The notes under the pieces are model-generated. The model saw only the letters and a list, made by a program, of their open reading frames with translations, was not told the DNA's origin and did no database searches. Source: Dokdonia pacifica (GTDB taxonomy: Bacteria; Bacteroidota; Bacteroidia; Flavobacteriales; Flavobacteriaceae). From it: 64,000 bases of DNA. The translations under genes and the position numbers were made by a program. Of the stretch, positions 29,673 through 40,056 are shown one piece after another (position 1 is the first letter of the stretch; every line of letters begins with the position of its first letter). Where the stretch lies: NCBI RefSeq assembly GCF_900188275.1, contig NZ_FZNY01000002.1, forward strand, positions 372,001-436,000, in the 5' to 3' direction.

Positions 29673-32252
29673 TCAAGCCGAATTACGACTCGCATTGATA
29701 TTACCAAATAAAGAACGGGTGACTATTTTTTCAAAAATAGCAATCTGCGCTTCGTCTCGTACTGGTGCTTTTTCTAATTCTTGAATTTTCTTAAGCGCGT
29801 ACTGTTGAATCGTCAATAATGGTAATACAATAGATTCTCGCATTGCAATAGAAGCTCTTCCAGCAGGTTCTTCCTCCATTAATTTTTCATAACCCGTAAG
29901 CTTTAAAATAAGACGTTTTGAGGTTTCATACTCTTTATAAATGACATTCCAAAATGCACCATATTCTGGATCTTCAGACATATACTTGGTCAAATCAAAG
30001 AAAGACTTAGACAATGACATCATACTATTTTCTATAAGTGTTTTAAAGAAGCTAGACGTCTTAAATAACTGTTGCACTTTATCAAATTCGCCTTTATCTT
30101 CATAATGCTTTAATGCTGTTCCCACTCCAAAAAAGCCTGGGACATTCTGTTTTAATTGACTCCAAGATCCTACAAAAGGAATGGCTCGTAAATCTCCAAA
30201 TACTAAACCTTCTGATTTTCCACGCTTGGAAGGACGACTTCCAATATTTGTTTTTGCATAATACTTAAGCGTACTCATATGCTCTAAGTAGGAAATGAAC
30301 TTTGGATGTGCTTTAAACGCGCTATATGCCTCATAACTTAACTTAGCAAGCTCATTCATAACTTCTCTATTCTCTGGAAGCATACTGAGGTTTACTTCGC
30401 TTAAGCTGTTATAAATCCCAGAACTGATCAACTGTTCTAAATTATATTGTGAGGATTCTAGGGTTCCAAAATTAGAACTAATGGTTTGTCCTTGAATGGT
30501 TAACTGCACTTCTTTATCTTCTATAGTTGGTCCTAAAGAAGCATAAAAATTATGTGTCTTCCCTCCTCCTCTAGCAGGTGGGCCACCACGTCCATCAAAA
30601 AAGATAACCGTTACATCATATTTTCTAGAAATAGCAGTTAGATTTTCTTTGGCTTTGTAAATTGCCCAGTTTGCCATGAGGTATCCCCCATCTTTTGTTC
30701 CATCACTAAAGCCTAACATAATGGTTTGTCTATTGCCTCTTGATTTTAAATGAGCAGCATATTCAGGATTCGTATAAAGCTCTTCCATTACAGCAGGTGC
30801 ATTCTCTAAATCGGTAATCGTTTCGAATAATGGTCCAATATCTATTGTAAGTTTGTCTTGAAATGCTACTAGTTTCAGCATCGCAAACAACTGCATTACA
30901 TTAAGTGTCGTCTGATTATTACTAATAATATATCGATTGGCAGCTTGCTCGCCATTTGTTTCTTGAATGGTTTTAATAGCTTTCATCGTATGAAGTGCCT
31001 TCAGCGTTTCTTCATCTTTTATCCAAGACAAGTCTACTTTCCCTTTTACTTTTGAGAGGATACCAATCTGTTCTTTTTCAGATAACTCATGATAATTCTT
31101 AGGGAATAAATCACTACCACCTTCTATGGAGGCATTCACCATGTCATTAAAAAACTGATCATGCTTACGGCTATCCTGTCGGATATCTAGGGTAGAAAAA
31201 TGAAAACCAAATAAATGCACTCTATTTAAAAGGCTATTTACTTCAGACACATACAAAGATTGATGTTCTGAAATTAGTATTTCTTTAATCCCTTGCAATT
31301 CAGACGTAAAATGCTGAAGTGTAATTTCATCCTCTTGATGTATAATCGCATTATACAAAGCTCTTTCCAGAGCAGTAATTCGATCTTCCACTCCTTTAAA
31401 AGATAGCTTTCTCTTAAGACGTCTTACATCTCTATAATAATTTTTAATAATAGTTTCTCGTAATCGTTGTGCAACTTTTAAAGTAATCTCTGGAGTTACA
31501 AATGGATTTCCATCACGATCTCCGCCTGGCCAGAAACCCACATTAATGATGTCATTGTCAATATGTTTTCCATCAAATATATTTTGTTGGATATAATCAT
31601 ATATCGTCCCAAAGGATCTATAGAATACATTTTCTAAATACCAAATTAAACTCACTGCCTCATCATAAGGAGTTGGCTTTTTATGTTTAAAGAATGGTGT
31701 TTTTCCTAATTGCGCCAATAGATCATTGATACGTAGTAAATCATTTTCTTTAATAGCTTCGGTCAAATCTGTAATAATACCTAGTACTGATCCTGGGTAG
31801 AATTGTGTTGGATGTGCGGTTAATACTATACGCACTTTAAACTCCTCTAGGTACTTTTGGAGCGTTTCTAATTTATTATCTGCAACAACTGCTTCCTTTA
31901 AACTACGCAAGGTTCCAATTCCGTCCATATTATTCACTTTCGCGAAAGCGGCATCTTCTATTGCATCAAACAATACGACTTGACGTTCTATATATTGAAT
32001 AAAACGAAATAATAGATTAATTTGACTCTCTGGAGAACGTCTAGCTTGGTATTTTTCAAAAAATGTTTCGACAATAGTTGTTGGGTTATCACCTTTTTCA
32101 AATCCTTTTTGACAGGTCTCATGAAACAAGGGCAATAAAGCACCCGTTTTTGTAACAGCATCAAAGGGTAATGTCATAAATATACTATTGTAAATCTGAT
32201 ATTTAGACAGCACATTTTGAGTAAATCGTGTGATTTTGGGTTGAATTGACAT
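29673..32252 (-). CDS. ppc: Phosphoenolpyruvate carboxylase
   Basis: The 859-residue protein has the catalytic His in VLTAHPTQFYPGSVL, the substrate block WPGGDRDGNPFVTPE, the Arg-rich loop FFDGRGGPPARGGGKTHN and GSRPSKRGKSEG. The C-terminal allosteric tail ends INASRNSA where many enzymes have RNTG. It fixes bicarbonate on PEP to give oxaloacetate, the anaplerotic supply of carbon for 2-oxoglutarate and hence for the neighbouring glutamate synthase. It stands alone on the minus strand. The palindrome CTTTCGCGAAAG at 31937-31948 lies in its coding region and is translated as AAFAKV at about residue 102-107. Confidence 0.95.
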   Translation of the reverse strand: MSIQPKITRFTQNVLSKYQIYNSIFMTLPFDAVTKTGALLPLFHETCQKGFEKGDNPTTIVETFFEKYQARRSPESQINLLFRFIQYIERQVVLFDAIEDAAFAKVNNMDGIGTLRSLKEAVVADNKLETLQKYLEEFKVRIVLTAHPTQFYPGSVLGIITDLTEAIKENDLLRINDLLAQLGKTPFFKHKKPTPYDEAVSLIWYLENVFYRSFGTIYDYIQQNIFDGKHIDNDIINVGFWPGGDRDGNPFVTPEITLKVAQRLRETIIKNYYRDVRRLKRKLSFKGVEDRITALERALYNAIIHQEDEITLQHFTSELQGIKEILISEHQSLYVSEVNSLLNRVHLFGFHFSTLDIRQDSRKHDQFFNDMVNASIEGGSDLFPKNYHELSEKEQIGILSKVKGKVDLSWIKDEETLKALHTMKAIKTIQETNGEQAANRYIISNNQTTLNVMQLFAMLKLVAFQDKLTIDIGPLFETITDLENAPAVMEELYTNPEYAAHLKSRGNRQTIMLGFSDGTKDGGYLMANWAIYKAKENLTAISRKYDVTVIFFDGRGGPPARGGGKTHNFYASLGPTIEDKEVQLTIQGQTISSNFGTLESSQYNLEQLISSGIYNSLSEVNLSMLPENREVMNELAKLSYEAYSAFKAHPKFISYLEHMSTLKYYAKTNIGSRPSKRGKSEGLVFGDLRAIPFVGSWSQLKQNVPGFFGVGTALKHYEDKGEFDKVQQLFKTSSFFKTLIENSMMSLSKSFFDLTKYMSEDPEYGAFWNVIYKEYETSKRLILKLTGYEKLMEEEPAGRASIAMRESIVLPLLTIQQYALKKIQELEKAPVRDEAQIAIFEKIVTRSLFGNINASRNSA
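31937..31950. repeat. CTTTCGCGAAAGCG palindrome inside ppc
   Basis: An exact 12-bp palindromic core lies in the coding sequence, read as AFAK on the minus strand in the N-terminal part of PEP carboxylase. Confidence 0.8.
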
Positions 32253-32405
32253 AGCTAATGTATTTTTAAAGCAACTTTAAAATTACTAAAGGATGCGCAA
32301 TTTAAATAGTGAATCTCTTCTTTTTACGAATAATACTTTTATTCGGTTTCTAATTGCTAAAACTTCAAAAAAAAGCGTTTAAAATACATATTCTGTATCC
32401 CGTAT

Positions 32406-35327
32406 TTATTCAATAAGCAAGGCTTGCTTTAAGATCGTGACTGGATGTAATGCTATGCGCTTTGTTCCATCTTTAATTTGATGTCTACAACTTGTGCCAT
32501 TGGCAGCTATAATAACCGTATCATCTGCTTTACGAATTGCAGGAAATAAGGTTTGTTCTCCCATCTGCATACTCACTTCATAATGTTCTTTTTCATATCC
32601 AAAACTACCTGCCATTCCACAACAACCTGAAGGAATAATCGTAGGCGTATAATTCACAGGAAGGTTGAGTATTGCAAATGTATGTTCAACAGATGATAAC
32701 GCTTTTTGATGGCAATGAGCATGGATTTTAAGTGTTTTCGCTTCCGCGGAAAATTGCTCAGGACTAATATTTCCTAATTTGATTTCTTGATGTAAAAATT
32801 CTTCAATTGTATAAGAGTGTTTAGCAAGGCGTTTTGCCCCTTCTATATCATTAGCAAGTCGCAGATATTCATCTCTGAACGTCAATATTGCTGAAGGCTC
32901 TATACCAACACAAACTGTATTTTCTGAAACTCGATTTCTTAATTTAGCTACTGTTTTATTTGTAGCTCCTTTCGCATGATCTAAAAACCCTTTTGAAATA
33001 TAGGCTCGCCCACTTTCTAAACCTTGAATACATTCTACTTCATATCCTAATCTTAAAAGTAATTCGAAGGTATCTTTTCCTATAGATCCATCGATATATT
33101 CTGTAAACTCATCTACAAAAAGCAACACTTTCTTTTCTGGTTTCTTCACATTCTTTGCATAAGGTAGAATCTTTGAAGAACTAAAAATCGAATCAGTAAA
33201 TAAATCTAACTTAGGTAATGATCTTTGTTTTGCTATTTTAAAAATAGGTTTTATTAAAGATGAAAAAATAGGTAATAAACTATTATATAACCATGGCGCT
33301 TCTGCGGCAATACGATTTACTTGTGTTGTATTTGTAAAAAGTTTAGTTCGCAAACTAATTGTATGTGACTTTTGATATTGATATTCAAATTCTGCTTTTA
33401 ATGTTGCCACATCTACATTACTAGGACATTCGCTAGCACAAGCTTTACAACTCACACAGAGATCAAATACTTCTTTGAGTTCTTCATGATCAAAAGGGTT
33501 TGATTTTTCTGATGTTGTTAAAAACTCTCGTAAAGCATTGGCTCTTGCTCTTGTGGTATCTTTTTCATTACGAGTGGCTCTATAACTAGGACACATCGTT
33601 CCGCCAGCACTGGGAAGCTTACGGCAATCCCCACTTCCATTACATTTTTCTGCAGATCGTAAAATACCTTCTTGATCATCAAAATTAAAAAGTGTTGTTA
33701 TTTCAGGTTCTTCTCTATCTATTTCATAACGTAAAGACGTATCCATAGGTAGTGGATCAATGATTTTACCTTTATTAAATATAGACTGTGGATCAAATGT
33801 GTATTTGATTTTCCTTAGGAGTTCATAGTTCTTTTCTCCTATCATATAGGCAATAAACTCAGAGCGTACAATACCATCACCATGTTCTCCACTCATAGAG
33901 CCTTGATAGCTTTTGACTAGTTTGGCAACATCTGTTGTAATTTTTCTAAATAAAACAACATCTTCAGCTTTTTTTAAATTTAAGATAGGTCGCAAATGCA
34001 ACTCTCCTGCTCCTGCATGTGCATAATAGACTGCTTCTTGTTCATAATCATCCATGATTTCTGTAAAGTCATCTATATAAGCTGCTAAATCTTCAAGTGC
34101 AACTGCAGTATCCTCTATACAAGCCACTGCCTTTCGATCACCTATAATGTTTCCCAATAAGCCCAAACCAGCTTTACGAAGTTCCATCGCTTGGTCTATT
34201 TGCTTCCCTTCTAATATTGGGTAGGCATAAGAAAGACCAGAAGCTTCGATATCATTTACTAAAGCATTTGCTTGTAGCCGAGCTTTTTCAATAGTGGTAT
34301 CTCGAACTTCTAGGGTAAGAATAGCAGCAGGATCTCCTTCTATAAAAAATCTATTCTTTAATTGTGTTCTATTATTTTTTGTGCAGTCTAGAATTACCTT
34401 ATCCATCATCTCACACGTATATAAGTCATGATTCATGGTAAGTGAGACTGCTTTTAGACATTCTTGAAGGGTTTCAAAATGAGCGGCAACAAGAACTCCA
34501 TGAGCTGGAGGTAATTCATCTAACTGAAGTGTAATCTCTGTGGTAAATGCAAGTGTCCCTTCACTACCTGCCAATAAAGAGCAGAGATTAAATAGGCTTC
34601 CATCTTCTGTAAATGGTTGTTGATGTATAAGCGCATCTATAGCATACCCTGTATTGCGTCTATGTATTTCGGGTTTAGGAAATTCTTCACGAATTTGGTG
34701 TTGTATTTCAGGTACTGAAAGTGTTTCTTTTAGTGTTTTATAGATACTCCCTTCTAGAGTGGTTAATTGGCATTTTTCGCGAAAACGGGTGTCAGATAAA
34801 GATTCAAATACCACTTCACTCCCATCACTGAGAACTGTTTTTAATCGAATCACTTTATCTCGGGTTACTCCATATTTTATAGAAGTAGTTCCTGAGGAAT
34901 TGTTACCAACCATTCCTCCTATCATACATCTATTTGCTGTAGAGGTATTGGGTCCAAAAAATAATCCGTGTGGTTTTAAATATTCATTTAATTGATCTCG
35001 TATTACTCCTGGTTGTACGGTTACTTGTTGTTTTGCTACATCTAGATGAATAATATCTGTAAAATGTTTAGAAACATCTACTACAATACCATCTCCTACA
35101 CATTGTCCAGCCAGAGAGGTTCCCGCGGTACGAGGAATGAGGGTAATATTATTTTTTGAGGCAAAAAGAACCAAACGCTGTATATCTCTCGTATCTCTTG
35201 GGTACGCTACTGCTTGAGGAACTTTTCTATATACCGATGCGTCTGTTGCATACATATGCAAATGCAACGCGTCTGTATGAAGTTCTCCTGAAAGTTGGCG
35301 CGATAATTGTTTAAAGAGAATATCCAT
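32406..35327 (-). CDS. FAD- and Fe-S-binding dehydrogenase (YdiJ/D-lactate or D-2-hydroxyglutarate dehydrogenase type)
   Basis: The 973-residue protein fuses three modules. The first is a VAO-type FAD domain (ITLIPRTAGTSLAGQCVGDG; GGMVGNNSSGTTSIKYG; GEHGDGIVRSEFI). A linker (GSGDCRKLPSAGGTMCPSYRAT-type) leads to a 4Fe-4S region with DLCVSCKACASECPSNVDVATLK. A C-terminal CCG domain has HCHQKALSS and SGCCGMAGSFGYEKEHY. This layout matches E. coli YdiJ (about 1018 residues), which oxidises D-2-hydroxy acids and passes electrons to the chain. The substrate here (D-lactate, D-2-hydroxyglutarate or glycolate) cannot be chosen from sequence. It is cytoplasmic or peripheral, with no signal. The gene stands 78 bases from the divergent beta-barrel gene. 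Confidence 0.85.
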   Translation of the reverse strand: MDILFKQLSRQLSGELHTDALHLHMYATDASVYRKVPQAVAYPRDTRDIQRLVLFASKNNITLIPRTAGTSLAGQCVGDGIVVDVSKHFTDIIHLDVAKQQVTVQPGVIRDQLNEYLKPHGLFFGPNTSTANRCMIGGMVGNNSSGTTSIKYGVTRDKVIRLKTVLSDGSEVVFESLSDTRFREKCQLTTLEGSIYKTLKETLSVPEIQHQIREEFPKPEIHRRNTGYAIDALIHQQPFTEDGSLFNLCSLLAGSEGTLAFTTEITLQLDELPPAHGVLVAAHFETLQECLKAVSLTMNHDLYTCEMMDKVILDCTKNNRTQLKNRFFIEGDPAAILTLEVRDTTIEKARLQANALVNDIEASGLSYAYPILEGKQIDQAMELRKAGLGLLGNIIGDRKAVACIEDTAVALEDLAAYIDDFTEIMDDYEQEAVYYAHAGAGELHLRPILNLKKAEDVVLFRKITTDVAKLVKSYQGSMSGEHGDGIVRSEFIAYMIGEKNYELLRKIKYTFDPQSIFNKGKIIDPLPMDTSLRYEIDREEPEITTLFNFDDQEGILRSAEKCNGSGDCRKLPSAGGTMCPSYRATRNEKDTTRARANALREFLTTSEKSNPFDHEELKEVFDLCVSCKACASECPSNVDVATLKAEFEYQYQKSHTISLRTKLFTNTTQVNRIAAEAPWLYNSLLPIFSSLIKPIFKIAKQRSLPKLDLFTDSIFSSSKILPYAKNVKKPEKKVLLFVDEFTEYIDGSIGKDTFELLLRLGYEVECIQGLESGRAYISKGFLDHAKGATNKTVAKLRNRVSENTVCVGIEPSAILTFRDEYLRLANDIEGAKRLAKHSYTIEEFLHQEIKLGNISPEQFSAEAKTLKIHAHCHQKALSSVEHTFAILNLPVNYTPTIIPSGCCGMAGSFGYEKEHYEVSMQMGEQTLFPAIRKADDTVIIAANGTSCRHQIKDGTKRIALHPVTILKQALLIE

Positions 35328-35411
35328 ATAATCAAAAATACATCAAAATTTTATGGTGTATCCTACGTTATATGAAGAAGACAAACTAATATCAATTTAA
35401 AACTCAACTTT

Positions 35412-35903
35412 ATGAAGAAGACGCTTTTTAGTTTCTTATTATTTTTAGGATTTGCAGCTATGGTTCAAGCTCAAGAAATTTCTCCCAATGCCATAGGTAT
35501 TCGCGTAGGAGATAACGATGGATTTGGAACAGAGGTTAATTATCAACGTGCATTAGGAGATAGTAATCGTTTAGAATTAGGACTTGGATGGCGTAGTGCT
35601 ACCAATTTTGATGCGATACGTCTTACTGGACTATACCAATGGGTATGGAATCTGGATGGTAACTTTAATTGGTATGCTGGTGTAGGAGCCGCAGTTGGAT
35701 CTTTTGATTTTGAAGATCGTTTTGTAGGAAATAGAGATTTAGATGAGCTTTTTGTGAATGCTGCAGGAACGATTGGTATAGAATACAATTTTGATATTCC
35801 CTTATTACTATCATTGGATTTTAGACCTGAAATAGGAATACTTAATGATATAGATGATAGCTTAGAGTTTGATATTGCGCTTAGTATTCGATATCAATTT
35901 TAA
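35412..35903 (+). CDS. Small outer-membrane beta-barrel protein
   Basis: The 163-residue protein has a signal peptide ending AAMVQAQ (residues 1-21). The rest alternates polar and hydrophobic residues in about eight strands with Asn/Asp/Gly turns (GIRVGDNDGFGTEVNYQR, LELGLGWRSAT, WYAGVGAAVGSF, GIEYNFDIPLLLSLDF, DIALSIRYQF) and ends in Phe, the barrel-assembly signal. It resembles OmpA/OmpW-like eight-stranded barrels common in flavobacteria. It is a single gene with its own terminator 15 bases downstream. No specific function is assigned. Confidence 0.7.
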   Translation: MKKTLFSFLLFLGFAAMVQAQEISPNAIGIRVGDNDGFGTEVNYQRALGDSNRLELGLGWRSATNFDAIRLTGLYQWVWNLDGNFNWYAGVGAAVGSFDFEDRFVGNRDLDELFVNAAGTIGIEYNFDIPLLLSLDFRPEIGILNDIDDSLEFDIALSIRYQF

Positions 35904-35918
35904 TTAGAAAAAATGTAT

Positions 35919-35948
35919 AAAAAACCGAGGCATATGTCTCGGTTTTTT
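35919..35948. terminator. Bidirectional terminator between the beta-barrel gene and bshA
   Basis: AAAAACCGAG(G)CATATGTCTCGGTTTTTTT forms a strong stem with A and T tracts on both sides, between two converging genes. Confidence 0.85.
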
Positions 35949-35970
35949 TATGTGTTTTATAACTAGAGAA

Positions 35971-37101
35971 TTAAACTTTCCCTACTAATACCTTTTCATA
36001 CAACTCTTCATACAATGGTACGATATTTTGTATATCAAACTTTCTTGCTTCTCGCTTGGCATTCTTTTTAAATGTATTTAGTGTATCATCATCTTGTAGG
36101 ATACGGATCGCATTTTGTGCCATATCTGCTATATTTCCAACGTTAGAAAGATATCCAGTAACGCCATCTATATTTACTTCTGGAATTCCTCCTGCTTTAC
36201 TAGAAACCACAGGAACTTCATTTACCATTGCTTCTAATGCTGCTAATCCAAAACTCTCTGCTTCAGAAGGCAATAAGAAAAGATCTGAGAAGCACAATAT
36301 CTTATCAATCTCATTACTATTACCTAGAAAACGAACTTTATCTTCTATCCCTAGTTCTTTCACTCGTTGCTCTGCTCCTTCTCTTTCAGGTCCTTCTCCC
36401 ACCATCAGTAATTTTGCAGGTAATTCTAGTTGTACTCTATAAAAGACTTCGATAACGTCTTGAATACGTTTTACTTTTCTAAAATTACTTATATGGGTAA
36501 TAATACGTTCATCTTCATTTGCCATCAATTCTCTTTGGCAATCAGTAAAGCCATTATTAGAACCATCTACATCAATAAAGTTAGGAACTACATCTATATG
36601 TCTTGTAATGTCAAAAAGACGCAATGTGTCTTGTTTTAGACTTTCAGAAACCGAAGTTACTACATCACTTTTATTGATACTAAAGCTTACGGCTGGGCGA
36701 TAAAAAGGATGACTTCCAACCAGTGTAATATCCGTACCATGTAAGGTCGTTACCATAGGGATATGAATTCCTTCTTCTTTAAGCATTTCCTTGGCCATAT
36801 ACCCTGCATAAGCATGTGGTATTGCATAATGCACATGCAAGATATCAATACCTTGTTTTTTTATGATGCGCACCAATTTACTAGAAAGTGCTAGTTCATA
36901 TGGTTGGTAATGAAATAATGGATAGTCAGGCACATTTACTTCATGAAAATGAATTTTCTCATTTAGCAATGCTAACCTTACAGGTTGTTTATAGGTGATA
37001 AAGTGGACTTCATGTCCTCTTTTTGAGAGCGCTATTCCTAATTCTGTAGCGACAACGCCACTACCTCCAAACGTAGGATAACAAACTATAGCAATTTTCA
37101 T
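35971..37101 (-). CDS. bshA: N-acetyl-alpha-D-glucosaminyl L-malate synthase (bacillithiol step 1)
   Basis: The 376-residue GT4-fold glycosyltransferase starts KIAIVCYPTFGGSGVVATELG, the BshA signature. It continues with HVHYAIPHAYAGYMAKE, TTLHGTDITLVG, the acceptor-region SEAESFGLAALEAM and the GGIPEV nucleotide loop. Length and motifs fit BshA, which joins GlcNAc from UDP-GlcNAc to L-malate in the cytoplasm. Bacillithiol is known in Bacteroidetes. It follows the GH3/beta-lactamase fusion gene with 33 bases between them, in which a copy of the palindrome (37118-37132) sits. Confidence 0.9.
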   Translation of the reverse strand: MKIAIVCYPTFGGSGVVATELGIALSKRGHEVHFITYKQPVRLALLNEKIHFHEVNVPDYPLFHYQPYELALSSKLVRIIKKQGIDILHVHYAIPHAYAGYMAKEMLKEEGIHIPMVTTLHGTDITLVGSHPFYRPAVSFSINKSDVVTSVSESLKQDTLRLFDITRHIDVVPNFIDVDGSNNGFTDCQRELMANEDERIITHISNFRKVKRIQDVIEVFYRVQLELPAKLLMVGEGPEREGAEQRVKELGIEDKVRFLGNSNEIDKILCFSDLFLLPSEAESFGLAALEAMVNEVPVVSSKAGGIPEVNIDGVTGYLSNVGNIADMAQNAIRILQDDDTLNTFKKNAKREARKFDIQNIVPLYEELYEKVLVGKV

Positions 37102-37117
37102 GTAGTCTTCTTTTTTT

Positions 37118-37132
37118 GCTTTCGCGAAAGCG
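37118..37132. repeat. GCTTTCGCGAAAGCG palindrome between the GH3 fusion gene and bshA
   Basis: The copy lies 2 bases beyond the GH3-fusion stop and 16 bases upstream of the bshA ATG, so it is very near the likely bshA ribosome binding region. Confidence 0.85.
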
Positions 37133-37134
37133 TA

Positions 37135-40056
37135 CTAGTCAATAATAGATTCATAAATCGCCTCTTGAATTCTAGTACGTAATCCCGACATGACTAATTT
37201 ACGATTTTCCATTGTAGGAAAAGTGCGATTTGATAAAAATACGTACACAAGATCTTGTTCTGGATCTGCCCATGTATAGGTTCCTGTAAATCCGCTATGT
37301 CCAAAACTGGTCATCGAAACACAACCACAGGTAGGACCGCTTCCTGATAATTGAGGTTTATCAAAACCTACGCCTCGTCGCACATTCTTATCACAATACG
37401 TACAGGTATTAAATTCTTCTATGGTTTCTTTAGAGATATATCGTTTCCCTCCATAATATCCATTTTGGAGGTACATCTGCATGAGTTTCGCAACATCATT
37501 AGCATTACTAAAGAGTCCCGCATGTCCTCCAATGTTACTTTGCATTGCTGCTCCCATATCATGTACGTATCCTTGTACTCTTTGATTACGCCAATACGTA
37601 TCATTTTCTGAAGGCACAATCGATTTTTTAGAGAAACGATCTAATGGCTTATAACCAGTTCTATTAGCGCCTAATGAACTATAAAAACGTTCTGATGTAA
37701 GTTTATTTAGATCTTTCCCATAGTAATCTTCTAAAAACTTCTTTATTAAATAGTATGGTAAATCACTATACTTATAAGAAAGACGTTCTCTTAAATCACT
37801 TTCTCCAATGCGTTTTATGATAGAATCTGTATAGTCACTTCTCAAGTATAACTCATCTGCTACTTTAATATTAAAATCTTTTGAATACGCTTTTCTATAG
37901 TACTCTTGAGAAGGTTTTTTTGTAACCGTATCCAAAGTAGCTAGATAAAAAGGAATCCATGCTTTAAAACGTGCATAATGCGATAATGCTTTACGTAAGG
38001 TGATATTAGATTTATTAGTTCCTTTTAATTCTGGAATCAATTCTCCTAAGGTATCGTCTAGCGTGATTGATCCTTGGCTTCGTAATTCCATTAGTAATGG
38101 TAAAGAAGCTAAAATTTTAGTCATAGATGCAACATCATACACATCATCAGGACGTACGCGTCGTTTTTTATTATACGTATGATATCCAAAACTCTTATTG
38201 TAAATTACTTTCCCTTTACGAGCAATCAGTACTTGTGCTCCAGGCATCATAGCTTGTGTAATACCAGAACGAACCAAAGCATCTACTTTCTTATTCAAAC
38301 TATCTGAGCTTATTCCTACTTCTTCGGGGATTCCATAAGAGAGTCTACGTAAAGTTCCAGATTCAAATCCTGAACCTGCTTTTGTTTCTTTTAAAGAAAC
38401 TGGAAGTTTTCCTTTACTAGGAATTGCTCCAAAAATAAGTTGTGCGCTTTTCTCTTGTGAAATCTTACTATTTTGATAACTATGTACAATGGCTTCTATA
38501 TTGGTAGTAGACAATAAGTCTAACATTGCGTATGGACGCACAAAAAGGTCCAATACCACATCATTAGTACGTGCTATTTCATACAGCCACGTTTTCTCTT
38601 TGTCTGTAAAGGCATAAGATTTCCATGGATTGGCATTAGATCTATGAAATCCAACAATCACATAATTATATTTTTTAAGTTTTGTGATCATTTCATCTAG
38701 TGTATTTGCTTTTACATGAGACACATTGGTATATTTACGCATCTCTTTTAAGAAGTGATTACCGGAATCATCTCCTAAGGATACATACGCTATTTTCTTA
38801 TTATCTAGATTCTTAACAGGAAGAATTGATTTTCCGTTTTTTGTAATGGTAAGCGCATTCTCTATAGCAGCACTATAAACGATATCATCTACTGTTGTAT
38901 TTAAATCTGCCACTAAGTTTTCTGTTTCTACTGGCTTATAATTAGAAAGGCCTACCTTATATTTTGCATACAGAATCTTTTTTACAGAATGTGCCAAACG
39001 CTCTTCTGTGATCTCATTACTTTCAAGTGCTGCCTTAATTTTTAAGGCGGCCGACGGTACATCATTACTTATAAGAAGAATGTCATTTCCTGCTTTAAAA
39101 GCTGCAAGATCTATTTCGCCTGGTTCTTTAAAATTAGAAGCGCCTTTCATATTAAGGGCATCTGTAAAGATCAAACCGTGAAATTGCAAACTATCTTTCA
39201 AAACACTTGTCACCACAGTGGGTGAGATAGAAGTAGGATATCCATCTTCTGGAACAAGGTTAGGGACATTTAAATGTGCTACCATTACACTCGCAACTCC
39301 TGCTTCTATAATGGGTTTATAAGGATACATCTCTATATTTTTGAGACGATCTAAAGTAAAGTCTAATGTGGGTAGCGTTTTATGACTGTCTTGATCTGTA
39401 TCTCCATGGCCAGGAAAGTGTTTTGCACTTCCTAAAACACCTGTACTGTGCATACCTTCTAAAAAGGCTATTGCTTTCTCGGTAACATTTACCTTATCTT
39501 CTCCAAAAGATCTGTTTCCTATAATTGGATTTGCTGGGTTTACATTAATATCTACAACAGGCCCAAAATTAATATGCACTCCTAATCGCTTACAATGCTC
39601 TCCTACGCGCGCTCCTACATCTTTAACAATACGGTTATCTTGTATAGCACCTAAGGTCATATTCCAAGGAAAAGCATAAGTACTATCTAATCGCATAGAC
39701 AACCCCCATTCTGCGTCCATTCCAATTAATAATGGTGTTTTAGCTAACTCTTGAAACTCATTATTCAATTTGGCTTGTCGCATGGGACCACCTTTAGAAA
39801 AAATAATCCCTCCTATGTGTTGTTCTTTGATAAGAGCGCGAATCTTATCTACTTTTGCTTTTGGGTCACTAGAAAAAACATCTACCATAAACAACTGCCC
39901 AATACGTTGCTCTACTGTCATTGCAGTATACACGCTATCTACCCATGTACGTTGGGCTTCGATATCATTTGTATAAAGAGGATATGATTGTTGCGCTATA
40001 GCAACAAAAGGGATGTACAAAAAACTAAGTAAGAAAAGGTATTTCCTAAACTGCAT
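37135..40056 (-). CDS. Beta-N-acetylhexosaminidase (GH3) fused to a serine beta-lactamase/esterase domain
   Basis: The 973-residue protein has a signal peptide (about 1-21, ending PFVAIAQ) and an N-terminal NagZ-like GH3 domain (about 25-390): GAKHFPGHGDTDQDSHKTLP-type block at about 215 with the His/Asp loop, and IFTDALNMKG at about 300 with the nucleophile Asp. A Rossmann-like C-domain follows. The class-C beta-lactamase-like domain (about 600-973) has SMTK (Ser about 643), YSDLPY in place of YxN, and GHSGFTGT as the KTG-like strand. The GH3 part should remove GlcNAc from exported muropeptides; the second half may act on their peptide or ester groups. This fusion is known in Bacteroidetes, and its joint substrate is not. 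Confidence 0.85.
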   Translation of the reverse strand: MQFRKYLFLLSFLYIPFVAIAQQSYPLYTNDIEAQRTWVDSVYTAMTVEQRIGQLFMVDVFSSDPKAKVDKIRALIKEQHIGGIIFSKGGPMRQAKLNNEFQELAKTPLLIGMDAEWGLSMRLDSTYAFPWNMTLGAIQDNRIVKDVGARVGEHCKRLGVHINFGPVVDINVNPANPIIGNRSFGEDKVNVTEKAIAFLEGMHSTGVLGSAKHFPGHGDTDQDSHKTLPTLDFTLDRLKNIEMYPYKPIIEAGVASVMVAHLNVPNLVPEDGYPTSISPTVVTSVLKDSLQFHGLIFTDALNMKGASNFKEPGEIDLAAFKAGNDILLISNDVPSAALKIKAALESNEITEERLAHSVKKILYAKYKVGLSNYKPVETENLVADLNTTVDDIVYSAAIENALTITKNGKSILPVKNLDNKKIAYVSLGDDSGNHFLKEMRKYTNVSHVKANTLDEMITKLKKYNYVIVGFHRSNANPWKSYAFTDKEKTWLYEIARTNDVVLDLFVRPYAMLDLLSTTNIEAIVHSYQNSKISQEKSAQLIFGAIPSKGKLPVSLKETKAGSGFESGTLRRLSYGIPEEVGISSDSLNKKVDALVRSGITQAMMPGAQVLIARKGKVIYNKSFGYHTYNKKRRVRPDDVYDVASMTKILASLPLLMELRSQGSITLDDTLGELIPELKGTNKSNITLRKALSHYARFKAWIPFYLATLDTVTKKPSQEYYRKAYSKDFNIKVADELYLRSDYTDSIIKRIGESDLRERLSYKYSDLPYYLIKKFLEDYYGKDLNKLTSERFYSSLGANRTGYKPLDRFSKKSIVPSENDTYWRNQRVQGYVHDMGAAMQSNIGGHAGLFSNANDVAKLMQMYLQNGYYGGKRYISKETIEEFNTCTYCDKNVRRGVGFDKPQLSGSGPTCGCVSMTSFGHSGFTGTYTWADPEQDLVYVFLSNRTFPTMENRKLVMSGLRTRIQEAIYESIID

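Noticed and set aside
36056-36639. Three plus-strand ORFs over bshA
   Set aside because: Antisense shadows of bshA with no family features; bshA has full motif support.
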